From Didymodactylos carnosus (lineage: Eukaryota; Rotifera; Eurotatoria; Philodinida; Philodinidae), in NCBI GenBank assembly GCA_905250885.1, contig CAJNOQ010003198.1:1-21050 (forward strand): a stretch of DNA of 21,050 nucleotides, written 5' to 3'. Under the pieces are notes generated by a model. That model did not search any database, was not told the origin of the DNA, and saw nothing but the letters and a program-made list of their open reading frames with translations. Shown piece by piece: positions 1-9,286 of the stretch. Within the stretch, counting starts at the first letter, position 1; each line of letters opens with the position of its first letter. A program made the translations under genes and the position numbers.

Positions 1-120
1 GTAGCCAGTAAAATTCTCTATCGAATGACATATAAAGTAGAGTGGTTAAGGACAAATTAAATGAATGGTACAAACATCAATGAGGTTGACCTACCGGTTT
101 GCTGAGATACTAGCGAGTAT
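1..120 (+). repeat. Left arm of the 120-bp inverted repeat
   Basis: It starts GTAGCCAGTAAAATTCTCTA and ends ACTAGCGAGTAT, and is the exact reverse complement of 945-1064. It may continue left of the window. Confidence 0.9.
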
Positions 121-138
121 TTCGAAAATTGTGTGTTA

Positions 139-1483
139 TTTTGAAAATTGTCTATGAAACGATGTGTAATACTTGATATTTGCTTTAGGTGAGAGAGGTG
201 GAACAATGAAAACACTTAGAGTAAAGGTCATTTAAGGCGAGAAGAGTTTTTTTTGCTAAAGTATTTCCAGGGGCGCTGAAAAACATTTTTAAGGTGTAAA
301 AATGTGTTAGCGTTAATCGCGGACAAAAACTGCATCAGATGCTTTAATACACGACTGATTTGAGAGAGGCCCGATTTTGGTTTCTATCGTTCCATATCAA
401 CTGTTATACACCGTTCGATAGAGAATTTCACGAGCTACAAAATGATGTATGAGATACCCTTAAGATAATGTAACTGGGTACTCGGTGAAGATCCGGAATA
501 CTCGGTAGCGTCTCAGTAAACCGATGGGTCAACGTGGTTCATGTTTATAATAATGACTTATTTTCTCGTTAAATTTCTCGCTTAAATACATTCACTAGGG
601 AATGGCGACATCTTAGTAAGATTTGTGTTGTAAGATGCACAAACTACTTAAATTTCGAGCTGTAATATCAAATTTTTAACGTTTTTTTTAACGTCATTTT
701 AACGGATCGTAAAAATGACGACCCATCAGTAGTGTCTGAAATTGAACAAAGACAATCGCATGGAAAAGATTATTATGGATTTTAAATGAAAAGCATACTA
801 TTTAATAACATTTATTTCACAATTTTTAGTTAAAAAAACTGAATTTGTGTACGAGGAATAAATGGCAACTAGATATCTGCACGGGCATAGAAATTCCTGT
901 GACCGTCGGTAAGCTCGTACTGCCCAATACCACGGATCCGTGGTATACTCGCTAGTATCTCAGCAAACCGGTAGGTCAACCTCATTGATGTTTGTACCAT
1001 TCATTTAATTTGTCCTTAACCACTCTACTTTATATGTCATTCGATAGAGAATTTTACTGGCTACAAAACTGTATAAAATGTTTTCGGAAGAATATGTGAG
1101 TAGATATTCTAAGTCTAAGGTCTATATCGTTCAGGCGCGATAATTCTCCGTAGACACCCAAATTCGGTGATTTTTAGGTGCGAAACCTTCAAAATAGATG
1201 GAAACATTGGTTATCGATCACGCTGAATCTTGTGACAATGTTAGTTTTTAGTATAAGAGTCTCAAACCTAGTGAAAACCTATATCAGATTTTGCCTACTT
1301 TCACGTAAAATTAAAAAATTCATAACTCCGTCAAAAGCGATGAAGACCTCGTCAGAATATCATAGTATACTCTATTCTATCTGCTAAATCATCGTGAAAT
1401 TGTCTATCGAACGATGTGTAATACTTGATATTTGCTTCAAGTGAAAGAGGCGGAATAATGAAATACTTTGAGTAAAGGTCATT
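139..1483. repeat. Diverged, rearranged copies of the same repeat family
   Basis: Bases 140-231 and 1391-1483 are diverged direct repeats sharing, for example, CGATGTGTAATACTTGATAT and GAGTAAAGGTCATT. Bases 391-438 carry a similar unit in the opposite orientation, ending in TTCGATAGAGAATTT then CGAGCTAC, which resembles the outer end of the right arm (1040-1064). Bases 489-548 resemble the inner part of the right arm (934-990), including GGGTCAAC/AGGTCAAC. The order of these pieces differs from the intact arms, so the region is a mosaic of older copies or subterminal repeats. No coding function is visible. Confidence 0.6.
945..1064 (-). repeat. Right arm of the 120-bp inverted repeat
   Basis: Exact reverse complement of 1-120. 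Its outer end ...TTTTACTGGCTAC is followed by AAAACTGTATAAAATG; without the left flank no target duplication can be read. Confidence 0.9.
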
Positions 1484-1496
1484 CCCTAGTCATCGG

Positions 1497-1662
1497 TTCT
1501 TATATAAGAATCTTACAAACATCTTACTCAATTCTTATATAAGATCTTTCACCAAAGTGACAAGAATTCTGCTGAATCTTATAAGAATCTCACAAGAATT
1601 CATAAGAGATTAGTAAGAGTCGGCAAAACTCGTACGTTATTCTTATCAGATTCTTATAAGAT
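1497..1662. repeat. Cluster of TTCTTATAAGAA-like palindromes
   Basis: At least four short palindromes of the form TTCTTATATAAGAA or TCTTATAAGA lie at 1497-1510, 1531-1545, 1575-1589 and 1651-1662, with half-site variants between them (for example AAGAATTCATAAGA). Spacing is irregular, so this is not a simple tandem repeat. It could be the remnant of a repeat element or a cluster of binding sites; the sequence alone does not decide. Confidence 0.5.
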
Positions 1663-1670
1663 ACTTATGA

Positions 1671-3302
1671 GCAACATGATCGAATCTCCTACAGAATCGG
1701 ACAGGTATGCTATGTTGCACCGGTGCGTACTAGTTTCACATTTTTCCAGTCACCGTTTGTTATCTACGATTGCACTATGTTTTACTCGGACTTTTCTTCG
1801 AGAATACAGGGCAATCAAATTTTAATGCGAGCAGACAATGCTTTGACCTTGTTATAATCTTTATCCAAAGAGGAAAAATCAGTATACATAGCGAGTATAA
1901 ACAGCACTTAGAAAACCTTTAAAAACCTCGAAAACAATTGCATTGGATAGAGAATCATCGATAACCTAGTGTTTAGACAATTTCATGTGTTGATAATTTC
2001 AGATTTTAAAATTTCAGCCAAAAATCCCTATACGCACATGCAAGAAACAAACTAATCAACTAAATTCAAAATTTTCAGTACAAACACGGCTGAATCTTAC
2101 ACCATTCAACGCAGTTTTTTACGACGAGTCCGAATTATATTTTTTTTCAAAAAAATATTTTTTCTTCGAAAAAACGGACGAAAAGCTCAAGAAATCGAGG
2201 GTTTTTGTAAAATTCATATCTCCTCTCTGGAGATTTTGTGCGCGGTCACTTTACTAAGAACGCCTGTTGGGAAAATAATTAGCAAAGAAAGAATGCATTT
2301 TTCATAGGAGAGAAAAGTCTTGGAAAACGAAAGTTTTTTCGACGAATGGATAGAGGAAGATCTCCTCTTTAAGAATATGATAAGTTCATCCGTACACTCT
2401 TCTTACTTTCACCGCTACCGGCTCTTTTTCTCAGAAGTCGCTCAAATCTAGTTAAATCTTGGAAGTGCTGTATCTCAGCAACGAAAAGAGTTAGAGAAAA
2501 ACTTCCAAGACAAAAGATATGTCTTTTTCCCAAGAATATGTTCTGCTAAACACTAAAATGTGTTCCTGTAACGCTGCATACAGCTCTAATATATTGTCCA
2601 TTCATATACTAACAAACCATCCTGTAATGTGATAACTGATGATCAATCACAAGAAAACTACTGTGTGCGTGGAGGGATTGAGCCTAGAAAAGACACAAAA
2701 CTTAATTATAAAAAGCTGAACATTATGAAACAGGTTAGGCTCTAACTACCACAATATGGGTAAATAGAGACAATCCATTGAAATACACGGGGTTCCCAGA
2801 GACAAACACCTACCGTCTCTCAGAAGCCGATTCTGGTGTTATTCCAAGTGGCAAAGTTCTTCAGAATGCTGAACTCTATCACATATGAGAAAATAGCTAA
2901 TTATTCCAGTGAATAAGCTTTAATATTGGCTTCACACTACATGGGATATAAATTTGAATATATTTTATGGACTAAATTAAATTTAAAATTAATTACGATA
3001 ACTAGACAACTTTTCAACTTTGATAAAATCTTCTGTTTATGGCTTACGTAAACATCTCTATCGAATGCAAAAATAATCATCTGAAAATTGTGAGAACTAC
3101 GCAAGATAACACAATAGATAACATCAATCCGATATATGCCCCGCTTCAAGAACTCATATACAATATGATATGAAGTTATGGACAGCAGATCACTCGGAAA
3201 GCAATGATATTACACCTTAGTATTATTCATATACAACAATAATCAAAACAAGTTTAGTATCAAGAATGAAAAACCAAGTACAGAGTACGCTAATTAATCA
3301 AA
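1671..3302. other. Region with no recognisable gene
   Basis: About 1.6 kb of AT-rich sequence with homopolymer runs (for example around 2140-2170). Open frames are short and resemble no known family; a 70-codon minus-strand frame at 2937-3149 has no family features. No convincing inverted repeat or structural RNA was seen. Confidence 0.5.
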
Positions 3303-3694
3303 ATGAATTACATCATTGGCATTACATCTGATTATATTGCTAATGCATATCCATCACTTAACGCTCCATTATCGAATCTGAATGATTTTTCATCGCACTA
3401 TACAGGTATGATGACCTTGATTAGGGCGAAGCATATAGCTATTTGTATACTATCTGACTTTTTTCTTATTAAGATTATTTAAATGCTATTTTAAATCATT
3501 ACACAACTTCTACTCCATTTTGTCAGCCTTACTCATCTCATTCTATCCTCACAACTTATCCTGATTGTTATAAATGTAAGAAGTCACCTACATCTTCCAT
3601 CCAATGTACAACTTGCGCTAAAGAAGTCTGTCTTTATTGTTTTTCTTTATTGATTTTCAGTGTTAAACTTGAATGTAAAATTCTTCAAAGATAA
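3303..3694 (+). CDS. Possible two-exon small cysteine-rich protein (unrecognised)
   Basis: This is a tentative gene model. Exon 1 (3303-3405) begins MNYIIGITSDYIANAYPSLN and ends at an ACAG|GTATGA donor. A 68-bp intron (3406-3473) ends TTCTTATTAAG. Exon 2 (3474-3694) continues in frame to TAA, giving 107 residues. Exon 2 holds six paired cysteines at 3566-3640, pattern CxxC-x8-CxxC-x4-CxxC followed by F, which could form a zinc-binding knuckle. This spacing loosely resembles the C-terminal zinc ribbon of piggyBac-type transposases, but no catalytic domain is visible nearby. Support comes from the in-frame join, typical intron size and low chance of ordered cysteines. It could equally be a decayed fragment of a longer gene. 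Function unknown. Confidence 0.3.
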
Positions 3695-4631
3695 CAGGTT
3701 TATAGAGAAAACAATTCCCTACAAGATGAACTGTTTGACGTTTAAAAATAGCTAACGGCTGAAGTACACATCATTCTATTCAATAGGCTTTTACATCGAC
3801 CACTTATTGAGCGAAAAAAACAGATCAACGTTAAAATACCTCTTGAATCTTTTGATAGAAAGACTTGAGATAAAAATCTGTTATTAACAAGGAATAAAGC
3901 TGAGATTTAGGGCTATCGAACAATAAAAAAGAAATTTTTTATATTTTTGTTCTTTCAGGATGTTACAAGGCTTTTGTTCTTCATCGTACGAACACTTTTT
4001 ACACTAACTGTATGTTATACATAAAATTCGTCCTATTGAAGACATAAATTTTTATCGAATACGTCATTCGAATGAGCGTTAAAAACTGAACAAACTAACT
4101 ATAGCTTCGAGTTTTTATGTCGCTATGAACTCTTCCCAAAATACTATCAAACGTACACGTATTCTTATTTTATAGTTTAAAGATTTTTCTGTGAATAGTA
4201 AAGTTTACATTTTTCTTCTTGCCTATTTAAGCACAACATCGACGTTATCGTTATTCTTTTATATTACGAACTGCTGAATAAGAAAAATATTTTTTTTTAG
4301 AACGTAGAAATGTTTTCGTTGCTTTGCGAACAGACAAGAGAACATATAAGAAGTGAGAGCATAGAGATAAAAAAGAAAAGTATCGAGGATAAAAAAAGAA
4401 GTATCGTCTGTTCGTATGTTTTCAACAGACTATACGAGCTGAGATGTAGTCTATATATTACATTTTTCTTCTTTCACTCTTTACCGCGTTCAGTTAATAG
4501 TTCGCAAAACAGAGAAATGCGTATTACAAATTGTACGTACAAAGAAGAAAAAAGAGGGCAATGCGATTACAACGTACACAACTCACTGGTTCTCTTCTAT
4601 CCATTTTTGTCAAATAAAAGTCTAAATTAAA
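3695..4631. other. Upstream region of the Myb-like gene
   Basis: No supported gene. A T-rich tract ending in AG at 4299-4300 is a good candidate splice acceptor. It is followed by a 106-codon open frame (4310-4630) that ends one base before the ATG of the Myb-like gene. That frame is Lys/Arg/Ser-rich and resembles nothing known; it is most likely 5' untranslated sequence containing an upstream open frame. Confidence 0.4.
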
Positions 4632-6266
4632 ATGTCATCAACCACTACACCAATTCATGAGTCTAGTATTGCTACTGATGTAACATCACTGCCACCATCA
4701 TCGTACGTTTTACAACCAGGACAATTGGGTCGTCGTCCAAATTTTACACGCGATGAAATTATTACACTATCCACTCAAGTTCATCAAAATTCTGCCATTC
4801 TCAAAAATCGTTCGCATGATATTCATACACAAGAAGAAAAATGTAAACTATGGGATAGAATTGCACATATTATTAATCAAGTGGGTGGCTACGATAGAAC
4901 GGGACAAGAATTGAGACGAAAATGGTTCAATATTGTTTATGATCGAAAAAGACAACGACGATCAAAAGCTGATTTTGATTTACCTGCATCTGATTTAGAA
5001 AACCGAACAAAATCACCGGTAAGAGAAATTGATGATCAAGATTTGATTTCCCATGTGCGAACTGGACGGCGGCCGGTTAACTAATTATTAACTATCAATA
5101 AAGAAATGTTTGTCTGTTGATCGTGTCTTTATTGGTCATTTTTAACCATGAGTACTAATTTTTGGTTTTCATTTGTGTTACCATTAACGAGCCGTTAATT
5201 TACAGCAGAAATAATCGTTCAGTTAGCGGCCGTCCTCTTGTTAACAAGTACTCCCACCTTTTTTCTTATGATGTCATCACCAGCAGGGCCGGCTCAAGCC
5301 AATTTTCAAGCGTGTGTCAAAAATGTTTTTGCGCCTTTTTATATCAAAAAATTTTAATTTTTTTAAAGCTTCTGTTGAAAGGTGCTTTTATATGAATAAC
5401 GAGGCGCCTTTCGAGTCTTCGCGACTGTGTGTTGGGCACGCCTTCAACCGACCCTGATCACCGGTATATAAATATATCTGATTGGCTTTTATGAAAATAA
5501 AACGTTATCCTTACATCTAAGGGCGACACCACAGTCATTTGAAAGAACAAACGGCGTTAACTGACACTATTCTCTAAAGCCACCGAATTCCAATAAGGAG
5601 ACTATTTCAAAAGACGACCGGCATTAAATATATGTTAAAAAAGCCACACTTTGTTTTCTAAGTTTTTACTTTCACACTTCTCGATAAAATGTTTTTTTAA
5701 TATTTTAGACAGCTGAAAATGAAAATAGCTACACATCAATATCTTCAATATCAAAAAATCCATCGAAAGTAGCACCGAATACAAACTATAAGACTCAAAA
5801 GCAACCATCAGTTACTCCAGTAATCAAAGTTGAATCTTTTATCGATAATATCGACGATGATTTGTTAATTTTGACTAGTGACGATGATGACGAAGAGGAA
5901 CAACACGAAAATGATCATTCAGACTTTGATATATTCAAAGAATATATTGAATCAACAACAATGAATAATAAAACAAAGGGCGAAACAAATACTCGTACAC
6001 GTTTGTTTAATGGTAGTCCTAGCAGTTTATTAGAGAGTGCAACAACAGCACCATCATCCATAAATATTGAATATGCACTAGATCGTTTAATTCGTATTGA
6101 AGAAGAACGTCTGTTGGTTGAAAAAGAACGCATTGCTATTGAAAAACAACGTTTAAACATTGAAACAAAACGCTTAAAATTAAAAGAAATTAAATTTAAA
6201 CATGAAATTCTACAACAACAGAAGGCAACAACATCAGTAACAAATAAAAAGTTCAAATATAATTAA
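4632..6266 (+). CDS. Myb/SANT-like DNA-binding protein with C-terminal coiled coil
   Basis: Two exons, 4632-5018 and 5709-6266, encode 314 residues. The intron (5019-5708, GTAAGA...TTTTAG) is phase 0. Residues about 34-108 form a Myb/SANT-like domain: RRPNFTRDEI at the start of helix 1, W74 in KLWDRIAHII, and LRRKWFNIVYDRKRQ at the end with W98. This pattern matches the zeste/NAIF1-type family (Pfam Myb_DNA-bind_5), often found in proteins derived from Harbinger transposons. The middle is Ser/Thr-rich with an acidic run (DDDDEEE near residue 187). Residues about 252-300 form a charged heptad helix (ERLLVEKERIAIEKQRLNIE) likely to dimerise. I infer a nuclear DNA-binding protein; target and role are unknown. 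The start is the first ATG of this frame. Confidence 0.75.
5097..5102 (+). terminator. Possible intronic poly(A) signal of the Myb-like gene
   Basis: AATAAA lies 13 bases after the in-frame stop that ends read-through of exon 1, and a GT-rich stretch (TGTTTGTCTGTTGATCGTGT) follows. If used, it would give a 150-residue isoform with the DNA-binding domain but without the acidic region and coiled coil. It may also be a chance hexamer in AT-rich DNA. Confidence 0.35.
5284..5456. mobile_element. hAT-type miniature transposon (MITE) in an intron
   Basis: The 173-bp segment begins CAGGGCCGGCTCAAGCC and ends GCCTTCAACCGACCCTG; the two ends match as inverted repeats at 13 of 17 positions. It is flanked by ATCACCAG (5276-5283) and ATCACCGG (5457-5464), an 8-bp target duplication with one mismatch. 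An 8-bp duplication and CAGGG ends are typical of hAT elements. There is no coding capacity. The diverged ends suggest an old insertion. Confidence 0.65.
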
Positions 6267-6591
6267 TATCACATTTATTTTAGAAATAATTATTGTAAAT
6301 ATTTGTTAGAATACTCGAAAATTAGCGTTGCGTTTACGCATTTGTATCTAAATTAATGTTAAAACTTTATCTACGAGACCTGTTAAGAACATTTTAGGAG
6401 ATAAGAAACGAAAGTCTACACGTTTATTGCATCTATAAATGACTAGTTTTTTCATGATTTAAAAGCTATGAAAATAGTGTAAGAACAGAAAACGGGTATA
6501 TGCAGAAGAGATCAGACTTCTGCAGATGAAGAACGCTAAGCATTGATGATAAACTGGTTTTTATTGACTTTCTTATCCATCTATTTTTATT
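6267..6591. other. Tail-to-tail spacer between Myb-like and Rieske genes
   Basis: 325 bp between two convergent genes with no coding frame of note. The minus-strand poly(A) signal of the oxygenase lies at its right end. Confidence 0.6.
6560..6565 (-). terminator. Poly(A) signal of the Rieske oxygenase gene
   Basis: AATAAA on the minus strand, 26 bases past the stop codon at 6592-6594; position and sequence fit a canonical animal poly(A) signal. Confidence 0.6.
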
Positions 6592-7899
6592 TCATGATGT
6601 TCTTAAGTCTTCAATATCGTCGATAGAGTTTCCACTACCTTCACCATCTTTAAATATCTGTTTCTGCCATGATTTGAAATAGATTGTTTGATATTTCATC
6701 AATGTTTTCATTTGATATTTTCGAAATGCTTTAATTGGTTGATCAGCTGAAACAATTGATCCTAACAGTGGTGCACTATATAAATCAACATTTCGATTAA
6801 TACCATCTAGTAATAATAAATCCTGATTGACTATTTTTACGTTCATATTATTCATATAATAATCATAACCAGGAATATATTCAACAAATTTAAACTTTGC
6901 AAAATTACGATAAAATTGAAATAATAATTTCATTTTATTTGTTGCTGATGGTATATTGATCATGATTTGGGTAAACTTTCGCTCTTTTTGAAATATGTGT
7001 TCAAGACGAATGAAACATGGTGGTAAAAAATGCATATATGTACATTCTCCTTTATTTTTTGTTGATTCAGGACGTGTGAGTTTGAACGAGCATGATTCAG
7101 AATTAATTGATGAAAATAGATTTGTTGATAATTTCTCACATTTGATACATGTGGCTAATGAACGTTTACCAATGAGACCATCATGAGTAAAATCGATATG
7201 CGCAATATCCAGTAGATTATCGACCATTAAATCGTAGGGTATGTCCAACACTCGATAGCCTTCTGGTGACATAATATAGTCAGTTGAATGTTGTAAATCG
7301 GCTAATAATTGATGAGGAATTAAATCGGAATGTGCTAAATCTTTTCTACCTGGCCATACCCATATAAAACCATACTGTTCATGAACGGGTTTTGTTTGTG
7401 CACATATCACTGATGCTACATTTGAATATTTTGAAGTCGACGGGATAACTTGACATTTGCCATCGACACCATATTGCCATCCATGGTAAATACATTCGAG
7501 AGTGCCTTGTTTTGTCATTTGACCCAAACTCAAAGGAGCTGAACGATGAGGACATCGATCAACGACACACACTACATCATTGTTTTTACCAGTACGATAA
7601 AGACACAATGGTTCATTTAATAGCTGAAATCCATATGGTTGTTTATTTGTTATTTCATGTGACAAAGCAACAGGATACCAGTAGAGTGTATGATCTAATG
7701 GATCTAATTGTTTTCGAATCGAATCAATATCATTTTGATCAGATAAAGAATATTTTTGATGACGTAAACGAGATTTATCTCGTCGTTGAACTCTTCTGTA
7801 TTCAACGATGGTAAAATAACAAAGTAGTATTATCACTGATGTGATTAATGTTGAAATTATATATTGATAAAATAAACTGGATAATAATAACAATAACAT
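6592..7899 (-). CDS. Membrane-anchored Rieske [2Fe-2S] non-heme iron oxygenase, PAO/TIC55-like
   Basis: Intronless, 435 residues from the ATG at 7897-7899; the frame extends ten codons further to a GTG, which I do not favour. Residues 1-28 form a hydrophobic membrane segment. The Rieske cluster ligands are C116, H118, C136 and H139 (CPHRSAPLSLG and CIYHGWQYG, 17 residues between the pairs). The mononuclear iron site is DIAHIDFTH, with D231, H234 and H239. The spacing and wording of these motifs resemble pheophorbide a oxygenase/TIC55 and bacterial ring hydroxylases more than animal neverland/DAF-36 sterol desaturases, whose cysteine-histidine pairs read differently. Such enzymes add oxygen to hydrophobic ring compounds using electrons from a reductase; the substrate here is unknown. 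No introns and an unusual family affinity suggest horizontal transfer (inference). It is convergent with the Myb-like gene. Confidence 0.9.
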   Translation of the reverse strand: MLLLLLSSLFYQYIISTLITSVIILLCYFTIVEYRRVQRRDKSRLRHQKYSLSDQNDIDSIRKQLDPLDHTLYWYPVALSHEITNKQPYGFQLLNEPLCLYRTGKNNDVVCVVDRCPHRSAPLSLGQMTKQGTLECIYHGWQYGVDGKCQVIPSTSKYSNVASVICAQTKPVHEQYGFIWVWPGRKDLAHSDLIPHQLLADLQHSTDYIMSPEGYRVLDIPYDLMVDNLLDIAHIDFTHDGLIGKRSLATCIKCEKLSTNLFSSINSESCSFKLTRPESTKNKGECTYMHFLPPCFIRLEHIFQKERKFTQIMINIPSATNKMKLLFQFYRNFAKFKFVEYIPGYDYYMNNMNVKIVNQDLLLLDGINRNVDLYSAPLLGSIVSADQPIKAFRKYQMKTLMKYQTIYFKSWQKQIFKDGEGSGNSIDDIEDLRTS

Positions 7900-7953
7900 G
7901 GTAAATGTGTGTCTGTCAACTGTTTTCACATTATATATAGAGCAGAAGAGAAA

Positions 7954-7970
7954 GCTAAGAAAACAGAACA
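7954..7970 (-). promoter_or_regulatory. Candidate splice (or trans-splice) acceptor upstream of the oxygenase
   Basis: On the minus strand a pyrimidine-rich run TTGTTCTGTTCTGTTTTCTTAG ends in AG at 7956-7955, about 55 bases before the chosen ATG. It could end a 5' untranslated intron or receive a spliced leader; bdelloid rotifers are known to trans-splice leaders. Only transcripts can tell. Confidence 0.4.
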
Positions 7971-9132
7971 GAACAACATGAAGTTTTTTTCTTCTGAACT
8001 CTTACATAACAGTACAAAAAAGAACAGAAAAAAATGTGAGTCGTTTTTTCATTGAGATTTATTGTCCCTATTTAATGAGGTTGACATGTGAGTCTTCAAA
8101 AGATGTGGGTCTTTTCTGAAGGTTACTCGCACCTACTATAGTAACATTTATTTATTACTTATCTTAAATATAAAAAAGTGTTATATAATGCTTTGAATCT
8201 ATCTTTACAATTGATATACCTGCTAACAAATATTTTTCAATTCGGTGATACTACAGCATTTAAGTAGTATTACATTTGATAATATTCATCATGACAGTTT
8301 CGAGAACAATAAAAATTGAAAGACAAGAGATTCACTAGACAAAGCACAATTTTCGCCTTAAGATCTTCGTTGTATGGGCCCAAGAGTTTCTTCAATTATA
8401 TTAGCAAAAGACTAATGCATGTTAGCAACATCAGATTAAAACGAAGTGTGAATGACCATATCTTCTATCGCGATTTTTTTCTAAAATACAACTTGATAGT
8501 TTTGTTCAGAATATTGTGTTGAATATAGTGGCATTTTAACAAAAAAATCGTGATACAAAAAATGGCTCTATCGTACCTCATGCTTTCGGCAAAACAACCA
8601 TAGTACTCGTATTATGAAACGATTGACACATTTTGTGCAGAAGGAAGAAAACAAATTATGACATCGTAAATGCGTTAGTGACATAAAAATTCAAAACAAT
8701 ACCATGTGCTTTCGAAAAAACAATTCATGTACAGTTCGCAGCATAAGAATGAAAGAAAGAGAAAAACACTTGTTATCTTGTCATACTAAAAGATAGACCT
8801 ATCTCTGATTCGTGAACAGTTTGCATATTACGCTGAATTATCACTGAAGAGATGTTTTTAGAATTATCCAACTATCTAACACTATTCGATATGTTTCGAT
8901 CATTTTGCGGTTTGGAGATTTGAATTGACAAGATGCAAATAATCTAATTTCTTGTAGCTATTTCGTTCATTATCGTAACAGTTCAACTACATATTCCATC
9001 AAATATTGACTCATTATGAAATAGTACGATACTAATCTACAGTTGTGAGGAATATATTTATTCGGTCTTACATGAAACATTCGACTAGTAAAGGGATCGG
9101 GTAATGCACAATAAAATCCTTTATCTACAGTA
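7971..9132. other. Upstream region of the oxygenase, no clear gene
   Basis: AT-rich DNA with no family-like coding frame. The 68-codon frame at 8316-8522 opens with a non-ATG codon and shows no domain. Bases 8926-8978 are one arm of a 53-bp perfect inverted repeat (see separate entry). The sequence CAT(G)(T)GCTTTCG followed by AAAACAA occurs twice, near 8580 and 8705, as a weak direct repeat. Confidence 0.5.
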
Positions 9133-9286
9133 TTGTCGGTAAAAAAAAAGAATGGACTCGGATATTTTTGAATAACGTTTGACAGAAAAGTGGTAGATGC
9201 TTGCGGTCTTCACTAATCGAAAGCTAGAATCTNTTACGATAATGAACGAAATAGCTACAAGAAATTAGATTATTTGCATCTTGTCA
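8926..9286. repeat. 53-bp perfect inverted repeat beside an undetermined base
   Basis: 8926-8978 and 9234-9286 are exact reverse complements over 53 bases. The right copy lies inside the left end of the mariner-type element and begins directly after the single N of the window (9233). The inner 12 bases of the right copy belong to the transposon end; the rest interrupts it. It could be a real inverted duplication or an assembly fold-back error. Confidence 0.8.

Larger units (their letters stand above)
1..1064. mobile_element. DNA element with perfect 120-bp terminal inverted repeats
   Basis: Bases 1-120 and 945-1064 are exact reverse complements over all 120 positions (checked base by base). 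The 824 bp between them hold no open frame of useful length and no transposase similarity, so this looks like a non-autonomous DNA transposon or foldback element. A 20-bp perfect palindrome (927-946) overlaps the inner edge of the right arm. The left arm starts at the first base of the window, so the true outer end and any target-site duplication cannot be seen. Perfect identity of the arms suggests recent insertion or recent arm homogenisation. The superfamily is unknown. Confidence 0.75.
5019..5708 (+). other. Phase-0 intron of the Myb-like gene, with insertion
   Basis: The donor is CCG|GTAAGA and the acceptor TATTTTAG|ACA; the exon 2 frame is closed immediately upstream by the TAG of the acceptor. 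At 690 bp it is far longer than the 52-63-bp introns seen in the troponin genes. Part of the excess is a 173-bp miniature transposon at 5284-5456. Reading through the donor stays open until TAA at 5082-5084, followed by AATAAA at 5097-5102. Confidence 0.7.

Noticed and set aside
4310-4630. 106-codon open frame ending one base before the Myb-like ATG
   Set aside because: Composition is that of AT-rich untranslated sequence, with no domain; better read as a 5' leader with an upstream frame.
5915-6256. 113-codon minus-strand frame
   Set aside because: Antisense shadow of exon 2 of the Myb-like gene.
7512-7814. 100-codon plus-strand frame
   Set aside because: Antisense shadow of the Rieske oxygenase, which has clear catalytic motifs on the other strand.
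7900-7929. Upstream GTG start for the oxygenase
   Set aside because: Animal genes rarely start at GTG, and the ATG ten codons later directly precedes the membrane segment.
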